Source of the DNA: Flavobacterium rhamnosiphilum
GTDB taxonomy: Bacteria > Bacteroidota > Bacteroidia > Flavobacteriales > Flavobacteriaceae
NCBI RefSeq assembly: GCF_004349195.1
Contig: NZ_SMLG01000003.1
Location: 1 to 64,000 of the forward strand
Length of the DNA stretch: 64,000 nt
Direction of reading: 5' to 3'
Below, in pieces: positions 9,068 through 18,411 of this stretch. How positions within the stretch are numbered: the first letter of the stretch is position 1; each line of letters opens with the position of its first letter. The notes beneath the pieces are model-generated. The model did no database searches, was not told the DNA's origin, and saw only the letters and a list, made by a program, of their open reading frames with translations. The translations under genes were made by a program, and so were the position numbers.

Positions 9068-9861
9068 TATTCTGCAGATTGAATAGTAATTGGAAGAGAA
9101 TAAAGCACTCTCACTTTTTTACCATTTTGCTCACCCGGTGTCCATTTAGGACATTTTTTCAAAACACGGATTGCTTCTTTTCCTGTTCCGTAACCGATAT
9201 CTCTAATAACTTTAATATCAGTCAAAGAACCGTCTTTTTCAACTACAAAAGTAACATAAACTTTACCTTTTAATCCGTCTTCTTCTGGAGTTTGATAGTT
9301 ATCCCCAACAAATTTGTAAAATTTATTGATACCTCCCGGAAAATCAGGTTTAACCTCAATACCTGCTGTGTTATAAATCTGGTTATCAACCTCTTCTACT
9401 ACAGCTGCAGTTCCAGTACCTACCGGTTCAACCGTTAAAACAGCATCTGGATCTCCTTTTATAGTTTCAGCACCTAATTTTTTTTCTTTTAACTCGACAG
9501 TTTTAGGTGGTTCTTCAGTAACTTCCTCTGCTTTTGCAACCACTGGCTTAACAAATTTCACCTGATCCACTTTTGGTGGCGGTGGCGGTGGTGGCGGTAT
9601 ATTTTTCTTTATTTCCTCTTTGGGCGGCAACTTAATACTAACAATTTTAGTATCTAAAGTATCATCAACTTCCGAAGAATCAGGTAGTAAACTTAAAATA
9701 AGTGGCGCACTAACAGCTAGAGCAAAAACAATTGCACCAAAGATAAGTGCTCTAACAGCAGTCTTGTTATTTGATTTTCTTAGTTCGTAAGCTCCATACG
9801 CTTTGTTACGCCCCTCGAATACAATATCAAGCCATTGGTTTGTGAATATATCTAATTTCAT
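9067..9861 (-). CDS. tonB: Energy transducer TonB
   Basis: TonB spans the periplasm and passes proton-motive energy from ExbB/ExbD to outer-membrane receptors. The 264-residue protein has an N-terminal segment WLDIVFEGRNKAYGAYELR seen in Bacteroidetes TonBs, one membrane helix (about residues 36-60), a Pro-rich spacer with eight consecutive prolines near residue 90 and a C-terminal TonB domain (about 170-264) containing YVTFVVEKDGSL. It sits directly downstream of two exbD genes. Confidence 0.93.
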   Translation of the reverse strand: MKLDIFTNQWLDIVFEGRNKAYGAYELRKSNNKTAVRALIFGAIVFALAVSAPLILSLLPDSSEVDDTLDTKIVSIKLPPKEEIKKNIPPPPPPPPKVDQVKFVKPVVAKAEEVTEEPPKTVELKEKKLGAETIKGDPDAVLTVEPVGTGTAAVVEEVDNQIYNTAGIEVKPDFPGGINKFYKFVGDNYQTPEEDGLKGKVYVTFVVEKDGSLTDIKVIRDIGYGTGKEAIRVLKKCPKWTPGEQNGKKVRVLYSLPITIQSAE

Positions 9862-9900
9862 TTTTCTTAATTATTAGGTTATAGAGTAAATACTAAAATC

Positions 9901-10446
9901 TTATTTACCTTCTAACAATTTTAGTTCCTCTGGAGAAAAATCATTTACAATCGCATTTGAAGGCACTCCTACAATAGCCATCTCATCTAGTATATCTACT
10001 AAATTACGATAATTTGATTTCTTACTTGGTTTGATAATTACTATTAAACCTTTGTCTTTGTTCCCAGTGTATTCAACTACTGATATTTTTCTTTTCAATA
10101 ATTCTTTACGAATACCCTCTTTACCATAAGAAATGTCTTTAGGACCAGCAATTGGAGTTGCTAATAAACCCATATAATAAACCATCTTATCATTGTCTCC
10201 CAGTAAAACCGTTAAAGTACGGTTTTCATCAACCTTGATTGGTTTATCAGTAGGGTCATCTTCTTTATCAGGCAAACCCAAAGGCATCGATTGTGGTTTA
10301 GACAACGTAGTCGTAAGCATAAAGAATGTAATCAATAAGAATGCCAAATCCACCATAGCAGTTAAATCTACTTTTGAGTTTGACTTTTTACTTCTTACTT
10401 TTCCACCTTTTTTGCCTCCACCGTCGCCGGTATTTAATTCAGCCAT
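9901..10446 (-). CDS. exbD2: Biopolymer transport protein ExbD (second copy)
   Basis: The 181-residue ExbD/TolR protein has a short cytosolic tail rich in Gly/Lys, one membrane helix near residues 27-48 containing the proton-path Asp in DLTAMVDLAFLLITFFML, and a periplasmic domain. It forms the ion channel with ExbB. It lies 18 bp after the first exbD. Paired exbD genes are usual in flavobacterial TonB operons. Confidence 0.92.
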   Translation of the reverse strand: MAELNTGDGGGKKGGKVRSKKSNSKVDLTAMVDLAFLLITFFMLTTTLSKPQSMPLGLPDKEDDPTDKPIKVDENRTLTVLLGDNDKMVYYMGLLATPIAGPKDISYGKEGIRKELLKRKISVVEYTGNKDKGLIVIIKPSKKSNYRNLVDILDEMAIVGVPSNAIVNDFSPEELKLLEGK

Positions 10447-10464
10447 TTTAGTGTATTTTTTTAA

Positions 10465-11076
10465 TTATTTTTCTGTTGCTCTCAAACCTGTAACTAGAAA
10501 GAAGTTATTGATTTTTTGGTCTTGTAAAATATCCATAACTTTTTTAATTGCAGGATATTCTTCTTTTGCATCACCTTTTATAGAAAGTTGCAATTCTTTG
10601 TCATTCACATCAATATTTGCAATACGAGAATTGTATATCCACTCATGCAATTGATTATCCAATGAATCTTTAGGAATCCCTGGTTGTAAACCCGGTTTAC
10701 TTCTGTCTGCAGTCTTCATTGCAATCAGTTGCTTAAGATTGATAATTGGAACTCCAATACCTTCCATTAAAGCAAATTTCGTAGATTCTTCTTCCGTAAA
10801 TGCAATTCCGTACTTTTGACCCATTAACTCAAGTGCCTTTTTTCTAACTTCTCTACCCTTTAAGTCAAAGAAAACTTTTCCTTTTCCAACAGTTATAGTA
10901 GCTAAATTATCTTCCGGCAACTTTGATTGAACTTGTGACGCAGGCGTATCCACTGGCAATGCTTCCGGTATCTTAGCTGTTGCTGTCATTACAAAGAACG
11001 ACAACAAAAGAAAAGCCACATCACACATAGCTGTCATATCAGTAGACCCTGCTTTTTTTTGCATTTTTATAGCCAT
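10465..11076 (-). CDS. exbD1: Biopolymer transport protein ExbD (first copy)
   Basis: The 203-residue ExbD/TolR protein has one membrane helix near residues 14-34 with the conserved Asp in TDMTAMCDVAFLLLSFFV, and a longer periplasmic domain than its neighbour. It lies 77 bp downstream of exbB. The two ExbD copies differ clearly in sequence, so they may form a heteromeric channel. That is inference. Confidence 0.92.
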   Translation of the reverse strand: MAIKMQKKAGSTDMTAMCDVAFLLLSFFVMTATAKIPEALPVDTPASQVQSKLPEDNLATITVGKGKVFFDLKGREVRKKALELMGQKYGIAFTEEESTKFALMEGIGVPIINLKQLIAMKTADRSKPGLQPGIPKDSLDNQLHEWIYNSRIANIDVNDKELQLSIKGDAKEEYPAIKKVMDILQDQKINNFFLVTGLRATEK

Positions 11077-11153
11077 TAATATATTTTTTTATACTTACAA
11101 GAAAATAGAATCTGTTTTACAGACCTCTATTTCCTTGTAAATTAAATTATTAA

Positions 11154-11972
11154 TTATTTTTTTGTACTTCTGTAGTGTCTGTAAGTATTTACAATTGTAT
11201 TACCAGCCTCATCAATAGAGTAAGTCAAAGTATCAATTTTAGAAGTAAAAAAGTTGTAAGCAATAATTGCCAACGCAGAAGTTGCAATACCTGTTGCGGT
11301 ATTAATCAACGCTTCAGAAATACCGTTTGCAAGTGCAGCTTGATCCGGAGTACCAGCAGCAGATAATGCACTAAATGCTTTAATCATACCAGTTACCGTT
11401 CCTAACAAACCTGCAAGTGTACCTAATGATACCATTGTAGAAAGAATAGTCATGTGTTTCTCTAACATTGGCATTTCTAATGAAGTTACCTCTTCTATTT
11501 CTTTGTGAATCGTTTCAGCAGCAGCTTCGCTATCTAAACCTTCATTTTTAACTTCTTGGTATTTCAATAAAGCTGATTTTATTGGATTTGCAACAGATCC
11601 TTTTTGTTTGTCACATGAAGCTATAGCTCCTTCAATATTACCATCTTTAATATCTTTTTGTATGCTTGTCATGAATTTATCAAGATTTCCTGTACCTGCC
11701 GCTTTTGATATCACAGCATAACGCTCAAATGAGAACACAACAACCATTAATAATAATCCTAATAATACTGGTACAATAGGACCTCCTTTGTACACCATTG
11801 CTAACATATTTCCTGGTAATGGGTGACCTGTATTAACACCGCCTTCAAAATTTGCGCCATTACCCATTATAAATTGCCATATTAACCATCCTACAAAAAT
11901 ACATGCTACAATAATGATTCCTGAAATCATTCCTCCACCTTTTGAATCGTTTTGTTTTTTAACGTTTGCCAT
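11154..11972 (-). CDS. exbB: MotA/TolQ/ExbB proton channel protein
   Basis: ExbB is the pentameric inner-membrane channel of the TonB system. The 272-residue protein has helices near residues 14-34, 63-85, 180-210 and 225-250. The TolQ/ExbB signature is the region TLAGLLGTVTGMIKAF followed by a second helix with NTATGIATSALAI. It is the first gene of the leftward operon. Confidence 0.93.
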   Translation of the reverse strand: MANVKKQNDSKGGGMISGIIIVACIFVGWLIWQFIMGNGANFEGGVNTGHPLPGNMLAMVYKGGPIVPVLLGLLLMVVVFSFERYAVISKAAGTGNLDKFMTSIQKDIKDGNIEGAIASCDKQKGSVANPIKSALLKYQEVKNEGLDSEAAAETIHKEIEEVTSLEMPMLEKHMTILSTMVSLGTLAGLLGTVTGMIKAFSALSAAGTPDQAALANGISEALINTATGIATSALAIIAYNFFTSKIDTLTYSIDEAGNTIVNTYRHYRSTKK

Positions 11973-12346
11973 TTTTTTTAATTTTAATAGTTTTAAATAA
12001 TTTATCTTTAGTTATAATAAACTTGTAGAGGAGCAAATTTATATTTTTAGTTTAAATAAAAAAACTTTTTTCAATTTTATTATAATTAAATTTATTTCAA
12101 AAATAGATTTACAATTCACAACATTACATTTATATCAAAATACTCAAACAAATCTACTCTTTTACAAAAAATAACGTATTTTTTTATGAATTATTAACAT
12201 AATATTTCAATAACCACCTCTAATTAATCAAAATTAATATTTTATATTATTAACAATAAAAAAGCAGGAAAACTGCAGTATACACTAAAATTTCAGGTTT
12301 TAGAAAAAATATAATACCTTGCAAATGATTTAAATCTAAACCTATT
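11973..12346. other. Divergent intergenic region, very AT-rich
   Basis: No gene is visible in these 374 bases between exbB (minus) and the HerA-like gene (plus). A good -7 box for exbB lies at 12034-12041. I see no hairpin, repeat or small ORF of note. Confidence 0.5.
12034..12041 (-). promoter_or_regulatory. Candidate -7 box of the exbB operon
   Basis: Minus strand TAAATTTG fits TAnnTTTG and lies 62 bp before exbB. No clear TTG is found at the expected -33 distance, so confidence is moderate. Confidence 0.45.
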
Positions 12347-13867
12347 ATGAGCAGAAAAGAAGATTTTATACAGCAAATTACAGATGGATATAGTTCTAAA
12401 GGAGAAAGCATTACCCTTGGCGGAGCTATATTAGATGGCGAAGCTTTGCCCAATGCATATGTAAAAATACCCCTAAAAACCTTAAACCGTCATGGATTAA
12501 TTGCTGGAGCTACCGGAACCGGAAAAACCAAAACTATCCAAGTACTTTCTGAACAATTATCATCCTTTGGAATTCCTGTATTAATGATGGATATAAAAGG
12601 TGATTTTAGCGGCATAGCCAAAGAAGGCGAAGAGAAACCATTTATAACTGAACGACACGCTAAAATAAACATCCCTTATACAACATCTCGTTTTCCGGTT
12701 GAATTATTGACTTTATCCGAACAAAATGGAGTTCGTCTTCGCGCTACTATCTCTGAGTTTGGACCGGTTTTGTTTTCAAGAATCCTAAATTTAAATGATA
12801 CTCAAGCTGGCGTCGTTTCTGTTATCTTTAAATATTGCGACGACAACAAAATGCCTTTATTAGATTTAAAAGACATCAAAAAAATAATCAACTATATCAC
12901 CGAAGAAGGAAAAGACGAAATTGAGGAACACTATGGCAAGATTTCTACTTCAACAACAGGCACAATTCTTAGAAAAATAATAGAATTAGAACAACAAGGA
13001 GCCGATTTGTTTTTTGGAGAAATGTCTTTTGACGTGGAGGATTTAATGCGCATTGACGAAAATGGGAAAGGCTACATCAACATCTTACGATTGACTGACA
13101 TTCAAGACAAACCGAAATTATTTTCGACATTTATGTTGAGTTTATTGGCCGAAATCTACCAGCAAATGCCTGAAAAAGGAGATTCAGATCAACCAGAATT
13201 AGTTATTTTTATTGATGAAGCTCATTTGATTTTCAATGAAGCCAGCAACGCATTATTAGAACAAATAGAAACGATTGTAAAACTAATTCGCTCCAAGGGA
13301 ATCGGGATTTACTTCATCACACAAAATCCAATGGACATCCCAAGTGGTGTTTTGGCACAATTAGGCTTAAAGATTCAACATGCATTGAGAGCTTTTACAG
13401 CAAATGATCGAAAAGCCATCAAACAAACTGCTGACAACTACCCTACTTCTGACTATTACAAAACTGATGAAGTTTTGACAAGTCTTGGAATTGGAGAGGC
13501 ATTAGTCACTGCATTGAACGAAAAAGGAATTCCAACGCCACTTGCAGCAACGATGATGCGTGCGCCTATGAGTAGAATGGATATTTTAACCGAAAGTGAG
13601 ATTCAGGAAATTAATAACAAATCTAAACTGGTAAAAAAATATAGCGAACTTATTGACCGTGAAAGTGCTTATGAAATGCTGAATAAAAAAATCACTGTTA
13701 TTGAACAAGAAGTTGCTAAACAAGAACAGGAAAAAGCATCTGAAAAAGAAGAAAGTAAAGGCCCGAGTACAGCTAGTGTAGTAGGGAAATCAGTTTTAAA
13801 AGTATTAACAAGTGCTACTTTTATAAGAGGTGCTTTTGGTGTTTTAACAAAAATGTTTAAAAAGTAA
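12347..13867 (+). CDS. HerA/DUF853-type helicase-like ATPase
   Basis: The 506-residue protein belongs to the HerA/FtsK-like DUF853 family. Walker A GATGTGKT lies at residues 54-61 and is followed by the MMDIKGDFSG segment. Walker B is LVIFIDEAH near residue 285, with a sensor segment YFITQNP after it. The C-terminus (from about 440) is Glu/Lys-rich, probably coiled, and ends in a hydrophobic basic tail. Members are soluble ATPases with no settled role. No NurA partner is adjacent, so it is not a classic HerA-NurA unit. Confidence 0.87.
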   Translation: MSRKEDFIQQITDGYSSKGESITLGGAILDGEALPNAYVKIPLKTLNRHGLIAGATGTGKTKTIQVLSEQLSSFGIPVLMMDIKGDFSGIAKEGEEKPFITERHAKINIPYTTSRFPVELLTLSEQNGVRLRATISEFGPVLFSRILNLNDTQAGVVSVIFKYCDDNKMPLLDLKDIKKIINYITEEGKDEIEEHYGKISTSTTGTILRKIIELEQQGADLFFGEMSFDVEDLMRIDENGKGYINILRLTDIQDKPKLFSTFMLSLLAEIYQQMPEKGDSDQPELVIFIDEAHLIFNEASNALLEQIETIVKLIRSKGIGIYFITQNPMDIPSGVLAQLGLKIQHALRAFTANDRKAIKQTADNYPTSDYYKTDEVLTSLGIGEALVTALNEKGIPTPLAATMMRAPMSRMDILTESEIQEINNKSKLVKKYSELIDRESAYEMLNKKITVIEQEVAKQEQEKASEKEESKGPSTASVVGKSVLKVLTSATFIRGAFGVLTKMFKK

Positions 13868-13956
13868 ATCCCAATGCAATATCAATGGCAATTTCAAAAT
13901 TCAATTAAAAAAAACTAAATAATAACCAATCTTATTCGGATTGAATTTTGAAATTG

Positions 13957-15294
13957 CTATTCTAATAACTCTAAAATTTTCTTTTCTACCACTTCGCTAT
14001 CCCAAATATTCTCGATGTTTTCCATTTTCAAAACTTCTTCCATAATAGCATTTTGATAATCCCCAATAGCCAAAGCTTCAGCATAAGGACGATCACTAAA
14101 GGTTACTCTGCTATAAAGCGGAATCCATTTTTCAGGATATTTATCTGAGAATGATTTTTCGATTTTCTTTTGCAATAGAAATTTTTCATCAGCCGTTTTA
14201 GAACTCATTTCCATAAAATTACGATAAGAAAGTTCCGCAATAGCATCTGCATTTGGTTTACGGGATTTTTGGTATTCAGAGAAAATCGTTTTCCAATCAT
14301 CTCCATACTTTTCAATCATTTCATAAAGAATCGAAATATCCTCAAAACCTGCATTCATTCCTTGTCCGTAAAAAGGAACAATAGCATGACAAGCGTCGCC
14401 AATTAAAGCAATTTTATCTTCGTAAGTCCACGGAAAACATTTCATGGTCACTAAAGTACTTGTTGGATTTTTGAAAAAATCCTCCGTCAATTTTGGAATA
14501 ACATCAATGGTATCCGCTAAGTTTTTCTCAAAAAAAGCTTCTACCTCTTTTTGGTCTTTTAATGAAGCGAAAGAATTTTCTCCTTCAAAAGGCATAAACA
14601 AAGTACACGTAAAACTACCATCTAAATTGGGTAACGCAATCAACATATATTCCCCACGTGGCCAAATATGAAAAGAATTCTTGTCTAATTTATGAGTTGC
14701 ATCCGCGTTTGCAGGAATGTTTAATTCCTTATATCCAATAGGTAAAAATTCTTGCGAATAATCAAACATGCTTTGACGCTGCATGCGATGACGAATTCTG
14801 GAAAAAGCACCATCGGCACCAAAAACCATATCATACTTTTTTTCTTCCCAAGCACCTCTTTCGGTTTCACCGATGTGCAAAGTAGCATCATCTAAAGTTA
14901 CATCCCAGATTTTATGTTCGAAAAAGAATTCCGCTCCTGCAGCTTCCGCCAAATCGATCATTTTTCTATTCAAAGTCCCTCTGGAAATCGAGTAAATAGA
15001 TTCGCCTTCTTGTCCGTAATTTTGAAAATTAAGTTTATCTACAAGATGAATGGCGCGTTTGTCCATTGGAATTGCAATGGCTCGCACGGCATCGCCTACT
15101 CCCACACCGTCAAGTGCTTTCCAGCCTCGGTTAGACATGGCTAAATTAATAGAACGACCTGAAAACTGAATTTGTCTAATATCTGGGCTTCTATCGAAAA
15201 CATGAACCGTATGACCCGCTTTGCGAAGATAAATAGCTAATAAAGATCCAACTAATCCAGAACCTACTACCGCTATTTTTTTGGAAATTTGCAT
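13957..15294 (-). CDS. kmo: Kynurenine 3-monooxygenase
   Basis: This FAD-dependent enzyme hydroxylates kynurenine to 3-hydroxykynurenine with NADPH and O2. The 445-residue protein has the N-terminal FAD motif VVGSGLVGS (residues 9-17), the SGRSINLAMSNRG segment typical of KMO, and the second FAD motif GDACHAIVPFYGQGMNAG. Kynureninase lies 3 kb upstream on the same strand, so tryptophan can be routed from kynurenine towards 3-hydroxyanthranilate. No tryptophan dioxygenase is in the window. Confidence 0.93.
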   Translation of the reverse strand: MQISKKIAVVGSGLVGSLLAIYLRKAGHTVHVFDRSPDIRQIQFSGRSINLAMSNRGWKALDGVGVGDAVRAIAIPMDKRAIHLVDKLNFQNYGQEGESIYSISRGTLNRKMIDLAEAAGAEFFFEHKIWDVTLDDATLHIGETERGAWEEKKYDMVFGADGAFSRIRHRMQRQSMFDYSQEFLPIGYKELNIPANADATHKLDKNSFHIWPRGEYMLIALPNLDGSFTCTLFMPFEGENSFASLKDQKEVEAFFEKNLADTIDVIPKLTEDFFKNPTSTLVTMKCFPWTYEDKIALIGDACHAIVPFYGQGMNAGFEDISILYEMIEKYGDDWKTIFSEYQKSRKPNADAIAELSYRNFMEMSSKTADEKFLLQKKIEKSFSDKYPEKWIPLYSRVTFSDRPYAEALAIGDYQNAIMEEVLKMENIENIWDSEVVEKKILELLE

Positions 15295-15316
15295 TAATTT
15301 TTTATAAAAAGTTAGG

Positions 15317-15324
15317 CAAAATTA
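15317..15324 (-). promoter_or_regulatory. kmo -7 box
   Basis: Minus strand TAATTTTG matches TAnnTTTG 23 bp before kmo. No TTG is visible at the usual -33 distance, so the call rests on the -7 box alone. Confidence 0.5.
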
Positions 15325-15356
15325 CTGATTTTATTAGACTAAGAACTTTAAAACTA

Positions 15357-17747
15357 TTAATTTTTATGTGGAATAAAAACCAATTTTGTTGAAGTTCTAA
15401 CAATCTCTTCCTTGTTTAGCTTCATTCTTCTAAATTTTCCAGCATTATATAGCTCCGCTTGATCACTGTAATGCGCACTTAATGGATTCCCTGATTGCCC
15501 CGTCGGAAGTATACTCCAGCTGTTTTCTATATCCGAAAAATCAATAATCCTTCTCGTTGACGGACCTCCTTTTACAACATAATTTCCATCATCAGTAAAA
15601 TCAAAAAACAGGTTATTAATAACTTCAGTGGAACCCGAAACTTCAAAAGGACCTACATTGAAAATTCTTCTTAAAGCAGCCACTTTGCCCAATGGATGCT
15701 GATGTTCTACCGTATGAACCTTATTCCAAGTCCAATCAGCAACCGAAGTTCCCAATTGTTTTCCTAAAGCTACAATCGACTCTTTAAACGATTGTGATAT
15801 AATTTGACTTCGGGTTTCTTTTTCATTTTTAGTACTTACATTATCCCACCAAAGCGATTCTTTATTCCCGATTTGTTTTGCAATAATTTGCTTCATAATA
15901 TGTGTCTCCAAAAATTGCTTGAAATTAGCTGCGCCAAGTTCGTCCTCGAAAGTATTTTTCAAATAATTAAAAACCCATTTATTGTAAATTGTTGGCGCTA
16001 CATCAGTAAGATTATTGGAACCTTTCCAACTTTTCAGTATAACCAAAGCTTCTTTTTCATTTTCAGAAAGTGATTTCTGGTCCACATCCAAGATTAAATG
16101 CCTAACCACTTCCGGAGCAACTAATGACGTATTATCGAAAATCATTCTTCCCACAGCCGCTTTATCCCAATCCGATTTTGGATTTAATAACTGCGTGATT
16201 CGTTTTGCTCGATCTTCAGGAAGGTAATAGCCTGGATATAAAAATCCGTCTATAGGTTCCGGCTGGTTATTCGCAGAATACACATAATCCCATTTTGGAT
16301 TTACCGCCGATGGGTTTTTGGAGAAATCCAGATATTCTTTAATATCATCTTTACCACTGGCGCCATCCAAAATAAAATTAGGATTTACTCCCGCATTATG
16401 CTTGTATAATTTTCCAGTTGCCCACCAAGCCACATTTCCTTTGGCATCGCCATACATTATATTTAAACCGGGCGCCGCAATCAAACTGACTCCTTTTTGG
16501 AAATCGGCTTTACTTTTAGCATGCGAAATTTTATAAACAGCATCCAGAATTTGTATGGGTTGTTGCGTATAAATCCAAGACATCGCAACGGGTTTATCTT
16601 GCTGCAAACCATCAATCAAATCATTCACGATTGGTCCGTGGCGCGTGATTTTTACATTCAAAACCACATCAGTAGAATCTTTTACTTTTATAATTTTTTT
16701 TCGAATTTCATACGCACTGAAACCGTTTGGTGTCTTGTAAGCATTGGCATCATTTGGATTATTCTCCTCTTGGTACAAATCAAGATCATCATTCTCAAAC
16801 ATCGTTAAACCATACGCATACTCGCGATTATGTCCTAACAAAGGATACGGAGTTCCAGCCAAATAACAGCCGTATAATTCAAAATCTGGCGTTACTACAT
16901 GCGCTTCATACCAAGTTCCCGGTTGTGAAAACCCAATGTGTGGATCATTAGCAAAAATAACTTTCCCATTTTTAGTTTTCTTTGGCGCAATAACCCAACT
17001 GTTACTTCCTATAAACGGAGAAATTGGAGATTGTTCCAATAGCGAAGCTACCGACTTTGAAATAGCGATATATTCTTGTGATGTCTCTTTAGCATTTTTA
17101 ATGCGGGTGGTATTAAACGAACCATCGATTCCAAAATCCTTAAGATATTCCATTCCGTATTTATTTCGAATATCAGTCAATAACGGGTCTGTTTGTTGAG
17201 CCATCGCAAAATTAAAAGACATGTAACCAAAAATATTATAAACGTCTTTAATCGTAAATTTCTCTTTCTTAACTCCTATTAAACTAAACTCTATTGGCGT
17301 TGTCCCTTCTTCCAAATATTGATTAATTCCATCTAAATAGGCCATTGTCAATTGATAACTTGGACTGTTTTTATCCAAAGCTGCAATCGCTTTTGCGGAT
17401 GCTTCTTCGATTCCAAGTCCTGCAAAGAATGTATCATTTTTGAGTGCCACTGAACCAAAAATCTCCGATAATCGTCCCGGTGCAATACGACGCATCAGCT
17501 CCATTTGCCACAATCGATCTTGTGCATGAACATACCCCAAAGCCATCATCGCATCCTTTGAATTGGTCGCATAAATATGTGGAATCCCAAACTCATCAAA
17601 ATAAACTGTCGTTTCTTTTTGAATATTTTTCAGTTGCAATTCACCTTCATATTTTGGTTTTAGATAAAACCCATAAATAATTAAAGCTACTGCTAAAACT
17701 GCTACTGTTGAAAGTAAAACGAGAAGAACTATTTTAAGTTTTTTCAT
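15357..17747 (-). CDS. Penicillin acylase-family Ntn hydrolase
   Basis: The 796-residue protein has an N-terminal membrane segment or signal (residues 5-26) and the penicillin acylase arrangement. The predicted autocatalytic cleavage site is at Gly247-Ser248 (GSNSW), giving an N-terminal Ser nucleophile on the large chain. NDPHIGF and YTHSQ-like acylase segments follow. Family members cleave amide bonds of penicillins, N-acyl homoserine lactones or other acyl amides. The substrate here is unknown. It lies between kmo and a lipoprotein gene, with its own good promoter. A role in kynurenine metabolism is not supported by family knowledge. Confidence 0.88.
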   Translation of the reverse strand: MKKLKIVLLVLLSTVAVLAVALIIYGFYLKPKYEGELQLKNIQKETTVYFDEFGIPHIYATNSKDAMMALGYVHAQDRLWQMELMRRIAPGRLSEIFGSVALKNDTFFAGLGIEEASAKAIAALDKNSPSYQLTMAYLDGINQYLEEGTTPIEFSLIGVKKEKFTIKDVYNIFGYMSFNFAMAQQTDPLLTDIRNKYGMEYLKDFGIDGSFNTTRIKNAKETSQEYIAISKSVASLLEQSPISPFIGSNSWVIAPKKTKNGKVIFANDPHIGFSQPGTWYEAHVVTPDFELYGCYLAGTPYPLLGHNREYAYGLTMFENDDLDLYQEENNPNDANAYKTPNGFSAYEIRKKIIKVKDSTDVVLNVKITRHGPIVNDLIDGLQQDKPVAMSWIYTQQPIQILDAVYKISHAKSKADFQKGVSLIAAPGLNIMYGDAKGNVAWWATGKLYKHNAGVNPNFILDGASGKDDIKEYLDFSKNPSAVNPKWDYVYSANNQPEPIDGFLYPGYYLPEDRAKRITQLLNPKSDWDKAAVGRMIFDNTSLVAPEVVRHLILDVDQKSLSENEKEALVILKSWKGSNNLTDVAPTIYNKWVFNYLKNTFEDELGAANFKQFLETHIMKQIIAKQIGNKESLWWDNVSTKNEKETRSQIISQSFKESIVALGKQLGTSVADWTWNKVHTVEHQHPLGKVAALRRIFNVGPFEVSGSTEVINNLFFDFTDDGNYVVKGGPSTRRIIDFSDIENSWSILPTGQSGNPLSAHYSDQAELYNAGKFRRMKLNKEEIVRTSTKLVFIPHKN

Positions 17748-17766
17748 ATTTGAATAAATTGATAAA

Positions 17767-17800
17767 CAAATATATAGGATTTGAAAGTTATTTAAAACAA
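17767..17800 (-). promoter_or_regulatory. Penicillin acylase promoter
   Basis: Minus strand TATATTTG (17767-17774) matches the -7 consensus, with a TTG about 23 nt upstream. It lies 19 bp before the acylase ATG. Confidence 0.6.
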
Positions 17801-17834
17801 TTTATTTTCATTGTTTTTTTGGTACTAAACAAAA

Positions 17835-17869
17835 AGAGTGTTTAAATTCTATACGAACTTAAACACTCT
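17835..17869 (-). terminator. Terminator of the glycine-zipper lipoprotein gene
   Basis: Stem AGAGTGTTTA/TAAACACTCT with a 15-base loop lies 21 bp past the stop. On the minus strand it is followed by a CTTTTTGTTT tail. Confidence 0.75.
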
Positions 17870-17889
17870 CAATTATAATAAGAATAAAT

Positions 17890-18309
17890 TTATTCCTTTT
17901 TACTTCCGTCTATAATAGCACCTGTTCCCGCACCTACACCAGCACCTGCGATACCGCCAATTATAGCTCCTTGAACCTTTTTCTTACTTATGATTGCTCC
18001 CGTTGCAGCACCAACTCCAGCACCAATAACAGCGCCTTTAGCAGTTCCGCTCCAACCTTTCTTTTTTGCCGTAGTGGTAGTTGTTGTAGCAGCTTGTTGA
18101 TGGACAACAACAATTTCTTTTTGAGTTTCAATTTTGGCTTCTTCAATTTTAGCCATTTCAACCTGCATCGAATCAATAACTCTTTGTTTCTCTATTTCAA
18201 CTTTCATGGAATCTACTGTAGCCTGTTTTGCCTTTTGAATTTCCATTTTTCCTTGATTTTGACAAGAAACAACAACTGCGGCTATAAGTATAAAATATAA
18301 TGCTTTCAT
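17890..18309 (-). CDS. Glycine-zipper lipoprotein
   Basis: This 139-residue outer-envelope lipoprotein has a signal ending in VVSC (Cys16). A charged, coiled Lys/Glu/Gln region follows (about 20-70). The C-terminal YMGG-like glycine zipper has two GAxxGAGxGAxTGAII repeats, suited to membrane insertion or oligomer packing. Function is unknown. It is flanked by its own terminator and by kynU upstream. Confidence 0.8.
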   Translation of the reverse strand: MKALYFILIAAVVVSCQNQGKMEIQKAKQATVDSMKVEIEKQRVIDSMQVEMAKIEEAKIETQKEIVVVHQQAATTTTTTAKKKGWSGTAKGAVIGAGVGAATGAIISKKKVQGAIIGGIAGAGVGAGTGAIIDGSKKE

Positions 18310-18411
18310 AATTTTAAATTTTTATAATTTTTAATTATACAAAGAAACACCTTAAGTGCGCCATAAACTTTATAGAATTTAAACTATTTCTTATATAATT
18401 CTGCGTCTGAC

